The translations under genes were made by a program, and so were the position numbers. Below the pieces are notes generated by a model. That model was not told the DNA's origin. It made no database searches and saw only the letters and a program-made list of their open reading frames with translations. Positions 17,166 to 26,147 of a stretch of 64,000 nucleotides of DNA are shown here, piece after piece. Each line of letters starts with the position of its first letter. Within the stretch, counting starts at the first letter, position 1. The DNA comes from a candidate division KSB3 bacterium (GTDB taxonomy: Bacteria; Moduliflexota; Moduliflexia; Moduliflexales; Moduliflexaceae). The DNA is taken from positions 124,001 through 188,000 of the forward strand of contig PDSJ01000012.1 of assembly GCA_002748425.1 (NCBI GenBank), given 5' to 3'.

Positions 17166-18350
17166 ATGACTGAGCGACCTGATGTTTTTTGTTTGCGAGC
17201 GGAAGCCTTACAGGCCCTCAAAGCCGCTCTTGCAAAAGAGCCTTCTCGGCTGGACCCGGCGCAGCGCTTGCTGCGGCAGCAGGCTGATGAAGCCCTGAAA
17301 GTCAGCCCCCTTTCCGTGACTGATAAACAGCGGATTCCCCCCAGCGGCGATAAACATGATTACTTGAGTCTGGGCTTATACTGGTGGCCTCATCCCAACA
17401 GAAGAAACGGCCTGCCATACTGTCAACGGGACGGGATGATCAACCCGGACAACCAACAGGGAACTGACCGGATGTCGTTGGGACGCATGGTCAGGACTGT
17501 GGAAATTCTGGCCCTGGCATACTATCTTCTGGAGCGTGATATGTATGGCGAACATGCCGGGCGGATGCTGCGAACCTGGTTTCTTGACCCTGACAGCAGA
17601 ATGAATCCGCATTTACAGTATGCTCAGACCATTCCCGGGCGTAAAAAAATTACCGGATTGGGGATTATTGATTCATTGACCTTTACCTGTGTCGTTGATG
17701 CGGTCGGATTGCTCAGATCCTGCCGTGCCTGGACTCAAGATGACCGCCAGGGAATGCTGGACTGGTTCGGGGCCTTTCTGAAATGGCTGCAAACAAGCAA
17801 GCATGGCAGGAAAGAGGGCAGAAGAAAAAACAATCATGGCCTGTGGTATCATGTGCAGATCGTCAGCTATGCTCTTTTTCTGGGAAAATATGAGCTTGCG
17901 GAACAGATCGTCACCTACTGCAGGAAACGGCGCATCAAACAGCAGATTCTGCCTGACGGACGCCAGCACTATGCCTTACAGCGGACAAGAACCTTCCACT
18001 ATTCGACGTACAACCTCACTGCGTGGTTCAGTATGGCGGCAATGGCCGAACGGCTTGGGATTGATTTGTGGAACTACAGCAGCAAAGATGGACGCGGGAT
18101 TCGTAAGGCCCTGGATTTTCTGCTTCCGTATGCAGATCCGGGAAGATCCTGGCCGTACGAGGATTCCTCCTTCCAGCGCACAAAATTGCTGCCGCTGTTA
18201 TATCGGGCAGCGTCTGTCTATCGGGACAGATCTTATGAGGAAAATGCACAGAAATTCGTCTCAGAGAACTCCGAGACGAATGATTCTGTGCACGAGACCT
18301 ATATCCTTGAAACCTTCTGCCGCGCCAGACAGCATCAGCTTAGCTTCTGA
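17166..18350 (+). CDS. PL5 alginate-lyase-family protein
   Basis: A 394-residue protein with the (alpha/alpha)-toroid pattern of the alginate lyase family. RRKNNHGLWYHVQIVSYAL matches the catalytic Asn-Asn-His region, and LQRTRTFHYSTYNLTAW matches the later Arg/His/Tyr region. Further N-terminal matches are DKHDYLSLGLYWWP and NPDNQQGTDR. Characterised members cleave beta-linked uronates by elimination. No signal peptide is visible, unlike periplasmic AlgL, so export is unclear. In this cluster it would trim or clear a uronate-containing polymer (inference). GGGGGAG lies upstream of the ATG. Confidence 0.82.
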   Translation: MTERPDVFCLRAEALQALKAALAKEPSRLDPAQRLLRQQADEALKVSPLSVTDKQRIPPSGDKHDYLSLGLYWWPHPNRRNGLPYCQRDGMINPDNQQGTDRMSLGRMVRTVEILALAYYLLERDMYGEHAGRMLRTWFLDPDSRMNPHLQYAQTIPGRKKITGLGIIDSLTFTCVVDAVGLLRSCRAWTQDDRQGMLDWFGAFLKWLQTSKHGRKEGRRKNNHGLWYHVQIVSYALFLGKYELAEQIVTYCRKRRIKQQILPDGRQHYALQRTRTFHYSTYNLTAWFSMAAMAERLGIDLWNYSSKDGRGIRKALDFLLPYADPGRSWPYEDSSFQRTKLLPLLYRAASVYRDRSYEENAQKFVSENSETNDSVHETYILETFCRARQHQLSF

Positions 18351-18431
18351 GTCAGGAGATGCAGATTCAGGAAAGGTATTTTTTTTACGGAACGCGTTGA
18401 ATGTGTTTACGATGTCGTAAGGGGAGGAGAT

Positions 18432-19268
18432 ATGTGGGAGGGGCTGAGACCTTTAGTGGCAAAAGGATATGATCTCGTCTATGGAAGAGCACTGAAGGAA
18501 AAAATTTTTTTTTTACATATCCCGAAATGCGGAGGAAAATCGTGTGATGCCGCCATAATGAAACATTACGATCCATTTTCCAGCGTTCATATCACCGCTG
18601 CCCAGTCTTTCCAGGCCGCAGCCCTGATGTATGAGCTTGATGACCCAATCGTCAAGGATTTCGACAGTGTGTTGACCTTTCGAGAGCATTTGCTGCTGTA
18701 TTTCATGCATAGGCAGGGCATTCGCTATATCACCGGGCATGTCAGTTTCAGCGAACGAGCCTATCAGGAGTTTCAAAAGACATACAATTTTCTTACCATG
18801 ATTCGTGATCCCGTGAAAAGATGGATCTCGAATTTTTTTTTCCATCGTCATAAGTTACAGAACAGGGATTATGTGGGGATAGAAGACGACTTAGCGACAT
18901 TTTTATGCTCGGAACGAGGAACGCTCGAAGGACAGCGCCTTGTCAGAATGTTAGGAGGGGTGAATTCGTCACATGATTATGCGTCTCAGGCCGCGATTGA
19001 ACAGGCCCAAAAAAATTTGCATAAATTTGCCATCATCGGTTGTCTGGAGCATCTGGATCTCTTTCTGGCACAATTCAGGCAACGCTTTGGGGTCTCCCTG
19101 CGCTTTCCCCGAAAAAATCAGAATCCAAAAACGTCGGAGTATATACAAACGGCTGTGAGCAAAGACATGGAAGAAAAAATTACACAGATATGCCAACCCG
19201 ATATCGACGTCTATAATTATGCGATCCAGACCTTTGTGAAGCGGGGAAGTCTGCGCTGGAAGACATGA
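18432..19268 (+). CDS. Sulfotransferase family 2-like protein
   Basis: A 278-residue protein. IFFLHIPKCGGKS (residues about 22-34) is the 5'-phosphosulfate loop and TMIRDPVKRWISNFFFH the 3'-phosphate-binding motif, both for the donor PAPS. It would transfer sulfate to a sugar hydroxyl of the polymer. GGGGAGGAG precedes the ATG. Notable are a T10 run (18505-18514) close to the start and a T9 run (18833-18841), both inside codons; slippage in either would break the frame. The gene follows the PL5-like lyase by 81 bp. Confidence 0.85.
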   Translation: MWEGLRPLVAKGYDLVYGRALKEKIFFLHIPKCGGKSCDAAIMKHYDPFSSVHITAAQSFQAAALMYELDDPIVKDFDSVLTFREHLLLYFMHRQGIRYITGHVSFSERAYQEFQKTYNFLTMIRDPVKRWISNFFFHRHKLQNRDYVGIEDDLATFLCSERGTLEGQRLVRMLGGVNSSHDYASQAAIEQAQKNLHKFAIIGCLEHLDLFLAQFRQRFGVSLRFPRKNQNPKTSEYIQTAVSKDMEEKITQICQPDIDVYNYAIQTFVKRGSLRWKT

Positions 19269-19516
19269 CGAAATAATTGCTGGAGCGTTGTGCCCTGCTG
19301 AGAACGTGTAAAAAAGCAGGTCGTGAATTCCTCAACCCGCTATTTCAACAAGTGCTGAAGGACACGGCAGGGAATCGCAACTGCGGCGCTGCCAATGCGT
19401 GTAAAATTTGCTTTCGAGCACCTGAATCTGAGGTGATTGTAGAGAATCTGCACTGAACAAGTCGTTTCACCGGACGTCGTACAGATCGCGGCGCCGCTGA
19501 ACTCATCGAGCTGTCA

Positions 19517-20359
19517 ATGAAAAAAAATTTTGGAAGGATTTTGGAGCAGGGGAAACGGCGTTATCGACTGTACACGGCAAAAATGCGGCTCCTTCCTGAC
19601 TTTGTGATTATCGGCGCTCAAAAATGTGGAACAACGTTTCTTCACCAACTCTTGCAAAAACATCCCTGTGTGCGAGCAGCCCCTGGAAAAGCCGTTCACT
19701 ACTTCGATTGTCATTTTCAGGAGGGGATGAACTGGTACCGTGCTCATTTTCCATACAGGATGGAAAAGGTGTATGAACAATATCTAAAGAAACGGCCTAT
19801 GCTGACTGGTGAATCAAGCCCTTACTATTTGTTTCATCCTCATGCGGCCAGGCGGATGGCAGCGACCGTGCCGAATGTAAAACTTATCGCGCTGCTCAGA
19901 AATCCGGTTGACAGGGCGTACTCACATTACAACCATGAGCGCAGGAAAGGGCGCGAAGAGCTGTCCTTTGAAGAGGCTATCGCTGCAGAAGAGCAGCGCC
20001 TCGATGGTGAACGTGACAAGATGCTTGAAGACCAGTCGTATGAGAGTGTTCACCATTTACGTCACTCCTATGTCCAGCGGGGAATTTACGTCGATCAGCT
20101 GCAAGCCTTTGCAGAAGTTTTTGAAAGTACTCGGTTCTTTATTATACATAGTGAAGAACTGTATGAGCAGCCCTTGCAGGTCTTTGGAGAGCTTCTCGAG
20201 TTTTTGGATCTGCCGCCATGGGTGCCCGGAGATATACGTCCTGTGCATGTTGGCAGCTATCAGACGATGAACGCTGAAACGCGAAAACAGCTGCAGGAGT
20301 TTTTCGAACCGCACAATCAACGACTGTATAGCTATTTAGGCAGGGATTTCGGCTGGTAA
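19517..20359 (+). CDS. Sulfotransferase, heparan-sulfate-type domain
   Basis: A 280-residue protein of a family distinct from the preceding sulfotransferase. FVIIGAQKCGTTFLHQLL is the 5'-PSB loop; ALLRNPVDRAYSHYNHE is the 3'-PB motif. The spacing and the later HSEELYEQPLQVF and FLDLP regions resemble heparan-sulfate N/O-sulfotransferases. It probably sulfates the cluster's polysaccharide. The start codon ATG 19517 has no clear ribosome site. It ends 12 bp from the stop of the convergent flippase gene. Its first codons carry an A8 run. Confidence 0.88.
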   Translation: MKKNFGRILEQGKRRYRLYTAKMRLLPDFVIIGAQKCGTTFLHQLLQKHPCVRAAPGKAVHYFDCHFQEGMNWYRAHFPYRMEKVYEQYLKKRPMLTGESSPYYLFHPHAARRMAATVPNVKLIALLRNPVDRAYSHYNHERRKGREELSFEEAIAAEEQRLDGERDKMLEDQSYESVHHLRHSYVQRGIYVDQLQAFAEVFESTRFFIIHSEELYEQPLQVFGELLEFLDLPPWVPGDIRPVHVGSYQTMNAETRKQLQEFFEPHNQRLYSYLGRDFGW

Positions 20360-20371
20360 GTCCATTTTTTT

Positions 20372-21835
20372 TCAAGGAGACCTCTGAGGAGTTTTTCGGA
20401 AAAATTCCCGCAGGGTCTCATCCATACGGATCAGAAGAATTCCATACAGAAGTGCCGCGCCTCCCAGAGATCCTGAACTTACCCAGATATTGTTCATCCT
20501 TCCTGAAATCATCACAGCAGGCACGAGGAGCGCACAAGAAAGAAGCAGATAGTGTGCGAACAGCTTGAACGATCGAAGAAGAGAAACGTCAGCGAGTCGC
20601 AGTTTCACGACAATCCGTATGAGAAGCGTACATGTCGTGATCGTGACATAGATCCCCAGCGTAAGCTCAGGGGGGGCGACTCTCACAGTAATGGCAAGTC
20701 CAAGAGTCGTCACGCTGATATTGAGGATATTCATAAGAAAATGAAGTTCTTGACGATTGACGATGGAAAAGACCTGGAAGGCATTCAGAACGGTTATGCA
20801 GGCCCAGACGGCAATCATCCGGGCATAGTAGCCGACGTGAGCCCATTCTGGCCCCAGGAGCGTGGTGAACAGGGCAGGGCCGAATAAGGTGATCGCCGTC
20901 ATCGGAAACACCGCGATTTGGAGCAGTCGGATGTAAAGACTCGACACAATGCTGCTCAGCGTGCCTGACTCGTTATATTCCTGAGCAGCCAGAGGAAAAA
21001 AGACTTTGGCAACCGACGTACTGAGCATTTTCATTGGAAAGAGCACGATTTTTTGGGCCAGGGAATAATATCCTGTAATTGATTTGGAGTAATAGGCGCC
21101 TAAAAAAAATACTGGTAATTGTCTCGAAAGAGTGTTCAGAAAGGCGCCCCAAATCGTAAAGAGCGCGAATTTTTTATGGCGTTTTGCAAGCGGAAGGAGC
21201 AGATCGAAGGGGAGGCCGAACTGTCGGATAAGATGCCCTAATTGATGCCTGAGAAGCCCTGACAGCAGGGCAAGGCGTACAGCCCATCCAAGAACACGGG
21301 CCATGAAAAGAGCCCCGATCAGGCGCGGCATCGTCAGACCCAGGAGGATTGAGACGAGTCGTTCCGTAAATGATTGCCCCACTTCCGCAAAGGCGATCAC
21401 GCCGAATTGTCCTCTGCGTGCTGCCCAGGTTCCCAGGCTGTTCACAATGCCGCCTGCCAGGACAATGACAGGGAGAAGCCAGAGAAACGGCTCCAGCTCA
21501 GGTGAATGAAAGCAGGAAGCGATCGCCCCTTTCCCGAATGTCGTAAGCATCGCGAGCAGAAGCGTAAACAGCATTGTGACAAGGATCGCTAATGTCATGG
21601 CGCCCAGAGCTTCTCTATCGGTTCGGGCCAGTGGAATCGATAATTCATATTTTAAGCAGACAATAGCGGTAAGAATGTGGCTGAGCGAATCGAAGATCTG
21701 GATGACACCGAAATGCTCAGGCAGGAACAGGCGGGTTAAAATCGGCAGACTGATGAAACTGATCAGCTGAATCAGGACACGGCCGGATAGTAATGTGGCA
21801 ACACGTAATCCTGAAGAACGTCCATGCTTATTCAT
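20372..21835 (-). CDS. Wzx-like polysaccharide flippase
   Basis: A 487-residue membrane protein with about 12-14 hydrophobic helices in the pattern of the polysaccharide transport/oligosaccharide flippase family. The start GLRVATLLSGRVLIQLISF leads into LPILTRLFLPEHFGVIQI, the typical N-terminal signature. It would flip lipid-linked repeat units across the inner membrane. ATG 21835 follows GAGGTG and overlaps the end of the upstream glycosyltransferase by 8 bp, implying coupling. An upstream in-frame ATG (21943) is unlikely because of that overlap. Confidence 0.88.
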   Translation of the reverse strand: MNKHGRSSGLRVATLLSGRVLIQLISFISLPILTRLFLPEHFGVIQIFDSLSHILTAIVCLKYELSIPLARTDREALGAMTLAILVTMLFTLLLAMLTTFGKGAIASCFHSPELEPFLWLLPVIVLAGGIVNSLGTWAARRGQFGVIAFAEVGQSFTERLVSILLGLTMPRLIGALFMARVLGWAVRLALLSGLLRHQLGHLIRQFGLPFDLLLPLAKRHKKFALFTIWGAFLNTLSRQLPVFFLGAYYSKSITGYYSLAQKIVLFPMKMLSTSVAKVFFPLAAQEYNESGTLSSIVSSLYIRLLQIAVFPMTAITLFGPALFTTLLGPEWAHVGYYARMIAVWACITVLNAFQVFSIVNRQELHFLMNILNISVTTLGLAITVRVAPPELTLGIYVTITTCTLLIRIVVKLRLADVSLLRSFKLFAHYLLLSCALLVPAVMISGRMNNIWVSSGSLGGAALLYGILLIRMDETLREFFRKTPQRSP

Positions 21836-22745
21836 GCAGAAAAACACCTCGAAGAAAGCCGGCTTCCCAGAACAGTAAGCCGAGGAGGAGGAGAGGGGCA
21901 CTGCGCACAAACGCGAAAAGATAGTCCCGGGAAAGGGCTGCAATGCGGAAGGTGTTTAGAAATTTCACAAGCGGCAGCACAGGGCAGGCTGCAATGCTGA
22001 AGAATGCTGAACGGGCGATAAAGGAGCCGCGCAGCTTCGGAAACTGTTTCAGAACCACTGATGTGATCCGTCCAAGCCGATATTGATGCCCGACAAAACG
22101 TGTGAGGGTCGTCATGTTGATATGAGCGACCTGAATCTCGGGATCGAAGAAAATGCGTTCCTGATGCGCCCCCAATTTGAGGTTGAAAACCAGATCGCCC
22201 TGCTGGGGATGCCGGATTGTAATGCCAGGCGGCAGTACATCCTGAAATTCTCCATATTGCTCGAACACTCGACGCTTGTAAGAAATATTACAGGTCGGAA
22301 TATTTGCGATGAGTTGTTTAGGGTGAAAAGGGAAAAATTCTCGAAATTCGGCAAAATAACCGGCCCAGCCGATCGAGCTCCCGGGATTGCCGTTTGCCAC
22401 CGAACCGCCGACGGCTGCATACTCGGCATGCTCATTGTGAGTTGCGGCGATTCTGCAGAGCCAGTCTGAGCGGGCAAGACAGTCAGAGTCGATGAAACAG
22501 AGAATCTCTCCGTGAGACTGACGTATTCCGATGTTTCTGGCCGTGTATGAGTCTGTGCGTTGGTCGAGATGGATAAGCCTGATCTGCGGGAAGTGCTTTC
22601 TGATGATCTCAGGCGTTGCGTCGTTGGAACTGTCAACGACCACGATCTCAGAGCTTTCTTCAAAGCGTTGCTGCGTGAGCGCTTCCAGACACCGGGCAAT
22701 TGTGCTTTCCGAATTATAGGATGGAACAATGACAGAATATTTCAT
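21828..22745 (-). CDS. Family-2 glycosyltransferase with C-terminal membrane segments
   Basis: A 305-residue protein. Motifs are SVIVPSYNSESTIARCLEAL, VVDSSNDATPEI, SYTARNIGIRQSHGEIL and the metal-binding CFIDSDCLARSDW. PPGITIRHPQQGDLVFNLKL is the acceptor-side helix. Two or three hydrophobic stretches at the C-terminus suggest membrane attachment. The ATG at 22745 is preferred over the TTG at 22751. It is coupled to the flippase gene. No polymerase (Wzy) is recognised in the window. Confidence 0.87.
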   Translation of the reverse strand: MKYSVIVPSYNSESTIARCLEALTQQRFEESSEIVVVDSSNDATPEIIRKHFPQIRLIHLDQRTDSYTARNIGIRQSHGEILCFIDSDCLARSDWLCRIAATHNEHAEYAAVGGSVANGNPGSSIGWAGYFAEFREFFPFHPKQLIANIPTCNISYKRRVFEQYGEFQDVLPPGITIRHPQQGDLVFNLKLGAHQERIFFDPEIQVAHINMTTLTRFVGHQYRLGRITSVVLKQFPKLRGSFIARSAFFSIAACPVLPLVKFLNTFRIAALSRDYLFAFVRSAPLLLLGLLFWEAGFLRGVFLHE

Positions 22746-22792
22746 ACGCAATCATAAAAAGGAGGGGATGAGGCAGGAATGAACTGCCGTTC

Positions 22793-22835
22793 TCCTCTCT
22801 CCACCGGGCTCGTCAGCGAGGCGGAGGAGAGAGGA
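22793..22835 (-). terminator. Hairpin downstream of the pilin operon
   Basis: TCCTCTCTCC (22793-22802) pairs with GGAGAGAGGA (22826-22835). It lies 39 bp past the stop of the PilX-like gene. No T-run follows at once on the minus strand, so it may be an attenuating or 3'-protective hairpin rather than a full terminator. Confidence 0.45.
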
Positions 22836-22873
22836 TGGGCATGGGAAAAACGTGATCCTGTGCAAGGGGGCCT

Positions 22874-25800
22874 TTATCTAAAAGCCTCGCGTACTTCTTC
22901 CCATTTACTGTTTGAACCCGTCACCCACACTTGCAGCTTCCGTTTCGAAGTTGGCACTTTTCCCTGACCAGTAAGATAGGCCTCTCCGGTATCTTTCAGC
23001 ATTGTATCGTGATCGAGCAGCGTAATATTCCGAAACGCATTGCCGGTATACTGGGTGTCATCAACAGGGTAGATTCCGGTCGATACCAGCCTGATGACGG
23101 GCGAGAGGGCAAACAAGCGGATGAAATCATCCTGGTTCTGCGTGTTACTTACCGAAGACGGCAGATTTTGGCCGTGCGTATAGGTCCCGATATAGACCCC
23201 CCCATTGGCGATACTTGGCGAGAGGATCAGCGCATCCGCGTCGTTGTCAACGACAGTCGCCATTTGTCGTCGTCTTCCATCATCCGCATTCAATGTCTCG
23301 AGCATGACCGTTCTGGCTCCATCAGATTTATAGGCGGCAAACACAATGTCGTTGGCAATGGCCGGGGTGCCGTTGAAGTTATCGCCTCCGCTGGCATAAT
23401 CGGCATTGGCGTGAAAATCCCATTCATGCCGTCCTGTAGTCGCATTGATCGCATGAAGGCGGTACTCCATGGTCCTTCCGGATCTGGAAGTTAAGGTATC
23501 GGTGAACGGGAAGACGAGCAGGCCCTGTTCCCTTAAACACTCCGCACACATGGCCGGGGATTCCCCCCGAATATCGTTTTTCCCACTTGAATAGCCTGCG
23601 CTCGGAGAGAAACCAGCGCCCTGCCAGCCCTGGCGATACATGCTCCAGGGCATTGTATTATCACTCTCGTCGCGGACATTTGCATCCCACAGCCCTTCAG
23701 ACCAGCGGTAAGGACGCGGGAAGCCAACCTTGCTGGCATTGGCGGGAAAAGGCATTTGCATGAGATTCCCGGCCGTGTCGTTAGCTGTCATATTGTAAGT
23801 AATGACGGTTCTTGACGGATATGCCGCATAGGTATAAGCGTTCGGCGGACAGCCAGCTATAAAGGCATTGCAGGTATTGCTTCCGCCAGAACCGCTGTAA
23901 TCGTTATGATCGTGAACCCAATAGGGTTCAAAGGGGTTTGAAGGTTGTGGCATGATCATCGGATTGTTCTGAGTCACCATATCATCATACAAATAATTGG
24001 TCTGATTGCCGGCCATATAATCGTCCCACGTATCGCGCACGGCCATGATCATCACACGTGAGTCTGTCCAGGACTGTCTGGTGAAATTGGTCGGTGATCC
24101 CTGATTGAGGTTTGGGCCAGCACGGCCTGCCACGTTATCATTGATATAGCCGCTTCCGGTCACAAAGCCGTCACTTCGATATGGGGTATAAATTACAGGG
24201 TACAGATTGGCCGAGCCGTCTCCTGCGATCGTCGCCCACTCCCGTCGGCTTTGGTCAGTTTTGGCGTATTTGATGACCGGAGTCACCTGCTGCATAAACC
24301 AGGTATCCCAGGTATACTCACCGTAACCGTCCCAGGGCCGCGCGTCAGTTTCGTCAGGATCGTGAGCCGGAAGCCGGTATGACCACTTAAAGGTCGGATA
24401 GCGGCTTGCCGGCGCGTTCCAGTCCCAGCCGTTTGAGCTGGCCACAAGGCGATCTCTGATCGAAATCAATCGGGCTTGCACGGTGTTCGGTTTGCGCTCG
24501 CCGGGGGGACCCCAGTTGTTTCCACTTGCCGTTTCCACCGTAGAGGACCCGGCCATCGGGCTTGCGGCACCGGAACGATAAAACGCAACACGCGAACGGG
24601 CGGTATACATTAAATAAATATCAATACGTGGGTTTGTCTGGCTCTCTGCCTTCGCTTCCTGGCGTTTTTCGGTGAAATCGCCGTTGGCTTTTTGATATAA
24701 CACGCTGACCAGGGGCGCGCTGCAGGCCGGCGGCGCTTTATGGGCGATATTCCCCCGCACGAGATTTCTTTGTCCATCGTTATTAAATGCGCCAGACTCT
24801 CCCTCGCCGTCCCGGTAATCCGGCAGCAGATCCTGTTCTGGAAGAAAGGGCTCCATATTGGCCGCAGAGTGGACATAGGGCGGAGTTTGTCCGGCTGTTT
24901 CGTTATAATGACCGGTTGGGTAGGTGGTATTCCGAACCACCTCGGGGTCGGGAAATGAATGCGCCCACTTGACCACATAGTCGGGATTTGTCGGGCTGCA
25001 TGGACTCGCAACATTGGGCTGTGTGATGTCGACAATCGCAAAAAGATAGATTTGCTCGTCGCCGTCGCTGGCTTTATTGGGATAATTTAAAAACGTATCG
25101 CTGCCTTGCTGGTTGAGATCGAGTCTGTTGGCCAAAGGATTGGCGGAGTCACCCATGGCGACCACTGCAAAATAGATAATCTCATCCCCTGCGGTATTCG
25201 GATCTGGATCAAAGACCGTGGGCGACGTTCCGATCCCGTGCAAATTCGTATCAAATTCCCAGAGACTGTTCGCCGGATTTCCGTCAGCAGTATTATTGCA
25301 TAAGGCGTTGACGGCGCGTAGCCGAACTGTGGTCGTCGTGTCGACCTGCGTCGATGAGATGGGCGTATTGGACCCGGCATAAGTGAAGTATAATGTTTGT
25401 GAGAGAATCTCAGGCGGAGATTTCGTGGAGTCAAAGTTGGAAAATGAGGCGATGGAACTCATCCAGCTGGCCGTATTAACGTTATATGATCCTGCGATGC
25501 TTTTGTCATCGAGCCAATAGGTCGTCGTCTCGTCGACGTCTGTCACTTTCTGTTTTCCAGTGTATTCATCGTGAGCGCGAATCAAGGTGTCTCCGGTAGT
25601 GGACTGGATTGAAAAATAGGTTCCCCCGGCCACAATAGCGTAAAGGTTTGTGGCGAAAAACCTGGTTGGTGTATCCCAGAAGCCATTGACTCCAAGGTTG
25701 CCGGTCGCCCAGACTCTGTACAGTGGAACTGTGATTTCACTTTCAACATTATTGCCGCTGACTTTCCCGTCATAGCGCCACTGAGTCCATTTTTCCTCCC

Positions 25801-26107
25801 CTTGAAAACCCGACTGTAACTGCGTCAGAAAATAGCCGCCGCGATAAAAGCCGTCAACCGAAGACAATTCAATGGTCTGGTTGACGATTTGAGCAGATGG
25901 GTTAAAGAATTTGGAGCGCGCGATCTGGACACCGGCCTCGGCGATTTCCAAGGCGCGTTCAGAATTCTCGACACTTTTACTCATCTTGAGTTCGTCATCG
26001 ACATTCGTCAGTAAGCCGATCGCGAGGATACTCATGATCATCATCACAAATAACGCCGTAATTAACGCAATCCCTCGCGAATTGAGGCTGTCTCTGCTCG
26101 TACTCAT
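22874..26107 (-). CDS. PilX-like prepilin with long C-terminal PQQ-type propeller region
   Basis: A 1077-residue protein. The N-terminus (SRGIALITALFVMMIMSIL) is a type IV prepilin-like leader and hydrophobic helix of the PilX class, without Glu at position +5. ERALEIAEAGVQIARSKFF is also PilX-like. A very large C-terminal region contains propeller-like blades, such as EYRLHAINATTGRHEWDF, GTPAIANDIVFAAYKSDG and SPSIANGGVYIGTY. In well-studied systems PilX (about 190 residues) and the propeller protein PilY1 are separate; here they look joined. AGGAG precedes the ATG at 26107. It is the last gene of the operon. Confidence 0.8.
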   Translation of the reverse strand: MSTSRDSLNSRGIALITALFVMMIMSILAIGLLTNVDDELKMSKSVENSERALEIAEAGVQIARSKFFNPSAQIVNQTIELSSVDGFYRGGYFLTQLQSGFQGEEKWTQWRYDGKVSGNNVESEITVPLYRVWATGNLGVNGFWDTPTRFFATNLYAIVAGGTYFSIQSTTGDTLIRAHDEYTGKQKVTDVDETTTYWLDDKSIAGSYNVNTASWMSSIASFSNFDSTKSPPEILSQTLYFTYAGSNTPISSTQVDTTTTVRLRAVNALCNNTADGNPANSLWEFDTNLHGIGTSPTVFDPDPNTAGDEIIYFAVVAMGDSANPLANRLDLNQQGSDTFLNYPNKASDGDEQIYLFAIVDITQPNVASPCSPTNPDYVVKWAHSFPDPEVVRNTTYPTGHYNETAGQTPPYVHSAANMEPFLPEQDLLPDYRDGEGESGAFNNDGQRNLVRGNIAHKAPPACSAPLVSVLYQKANGDFTEKRQEAKAESQTNPRIDIYLMYTARSRVAFYRSGAASPMAGSSTVETASGNNWGPPGERKPNTVQARLISIRDRLVASSNGWDWNAPASRYPTFKWSYRLPAHDPDETDARPWDGYGEYTWDTWFMQQVTPVIKYAKTDQSRREWATIAGDGSANLYPVIYTPYRSDGFVTGSGYINDNVAGRAGPNLNQGSPTNFTRQSWTDSRVMIMAVRDTWDDYMAGNQTNYLYDDMVTQNNPMIMPQPSNPFEPYWVHDHNDYSGSGGSNTCNAFIAGCPPNAYTYAAYPSRTVITYNMTANDTAGNLMQMPFPANASKVGFPRPYRWSEGLWDANVRDESDNTMPWSMYRQGWQGAGFSPSAGYSSGKNDIRGESPAMCAECLREQGLLVFPFTDTLTSRSGRTMEYRLHAINATTGRHEWDFHANADYASGGDNFNGTPAIANDIVFAAYKSDGARTVMLETLNADDGRRRQMATVVDNDADALILSPSIANGGVYIGTYTHGQNLPSSVSNTQNQDDFIRLFALSPVIRLVSTGIYPVDDTQYTGNAFRNITLLDHDTMLKDTGEAYLTGQGKVPTSKRKLQVWVTGSNSKWEEVREAFR

Positions 26108-26147
26108 AATCTTCTCCTTCCTGATACAGGGTGAGTTATAACATAAC

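Noticed and set aside
22759..22782. Plus-strand AAGGAGGGG followed by ATG
   Set aside because: The following frame ends after four codons, and the flanking genes are on the minus strand.
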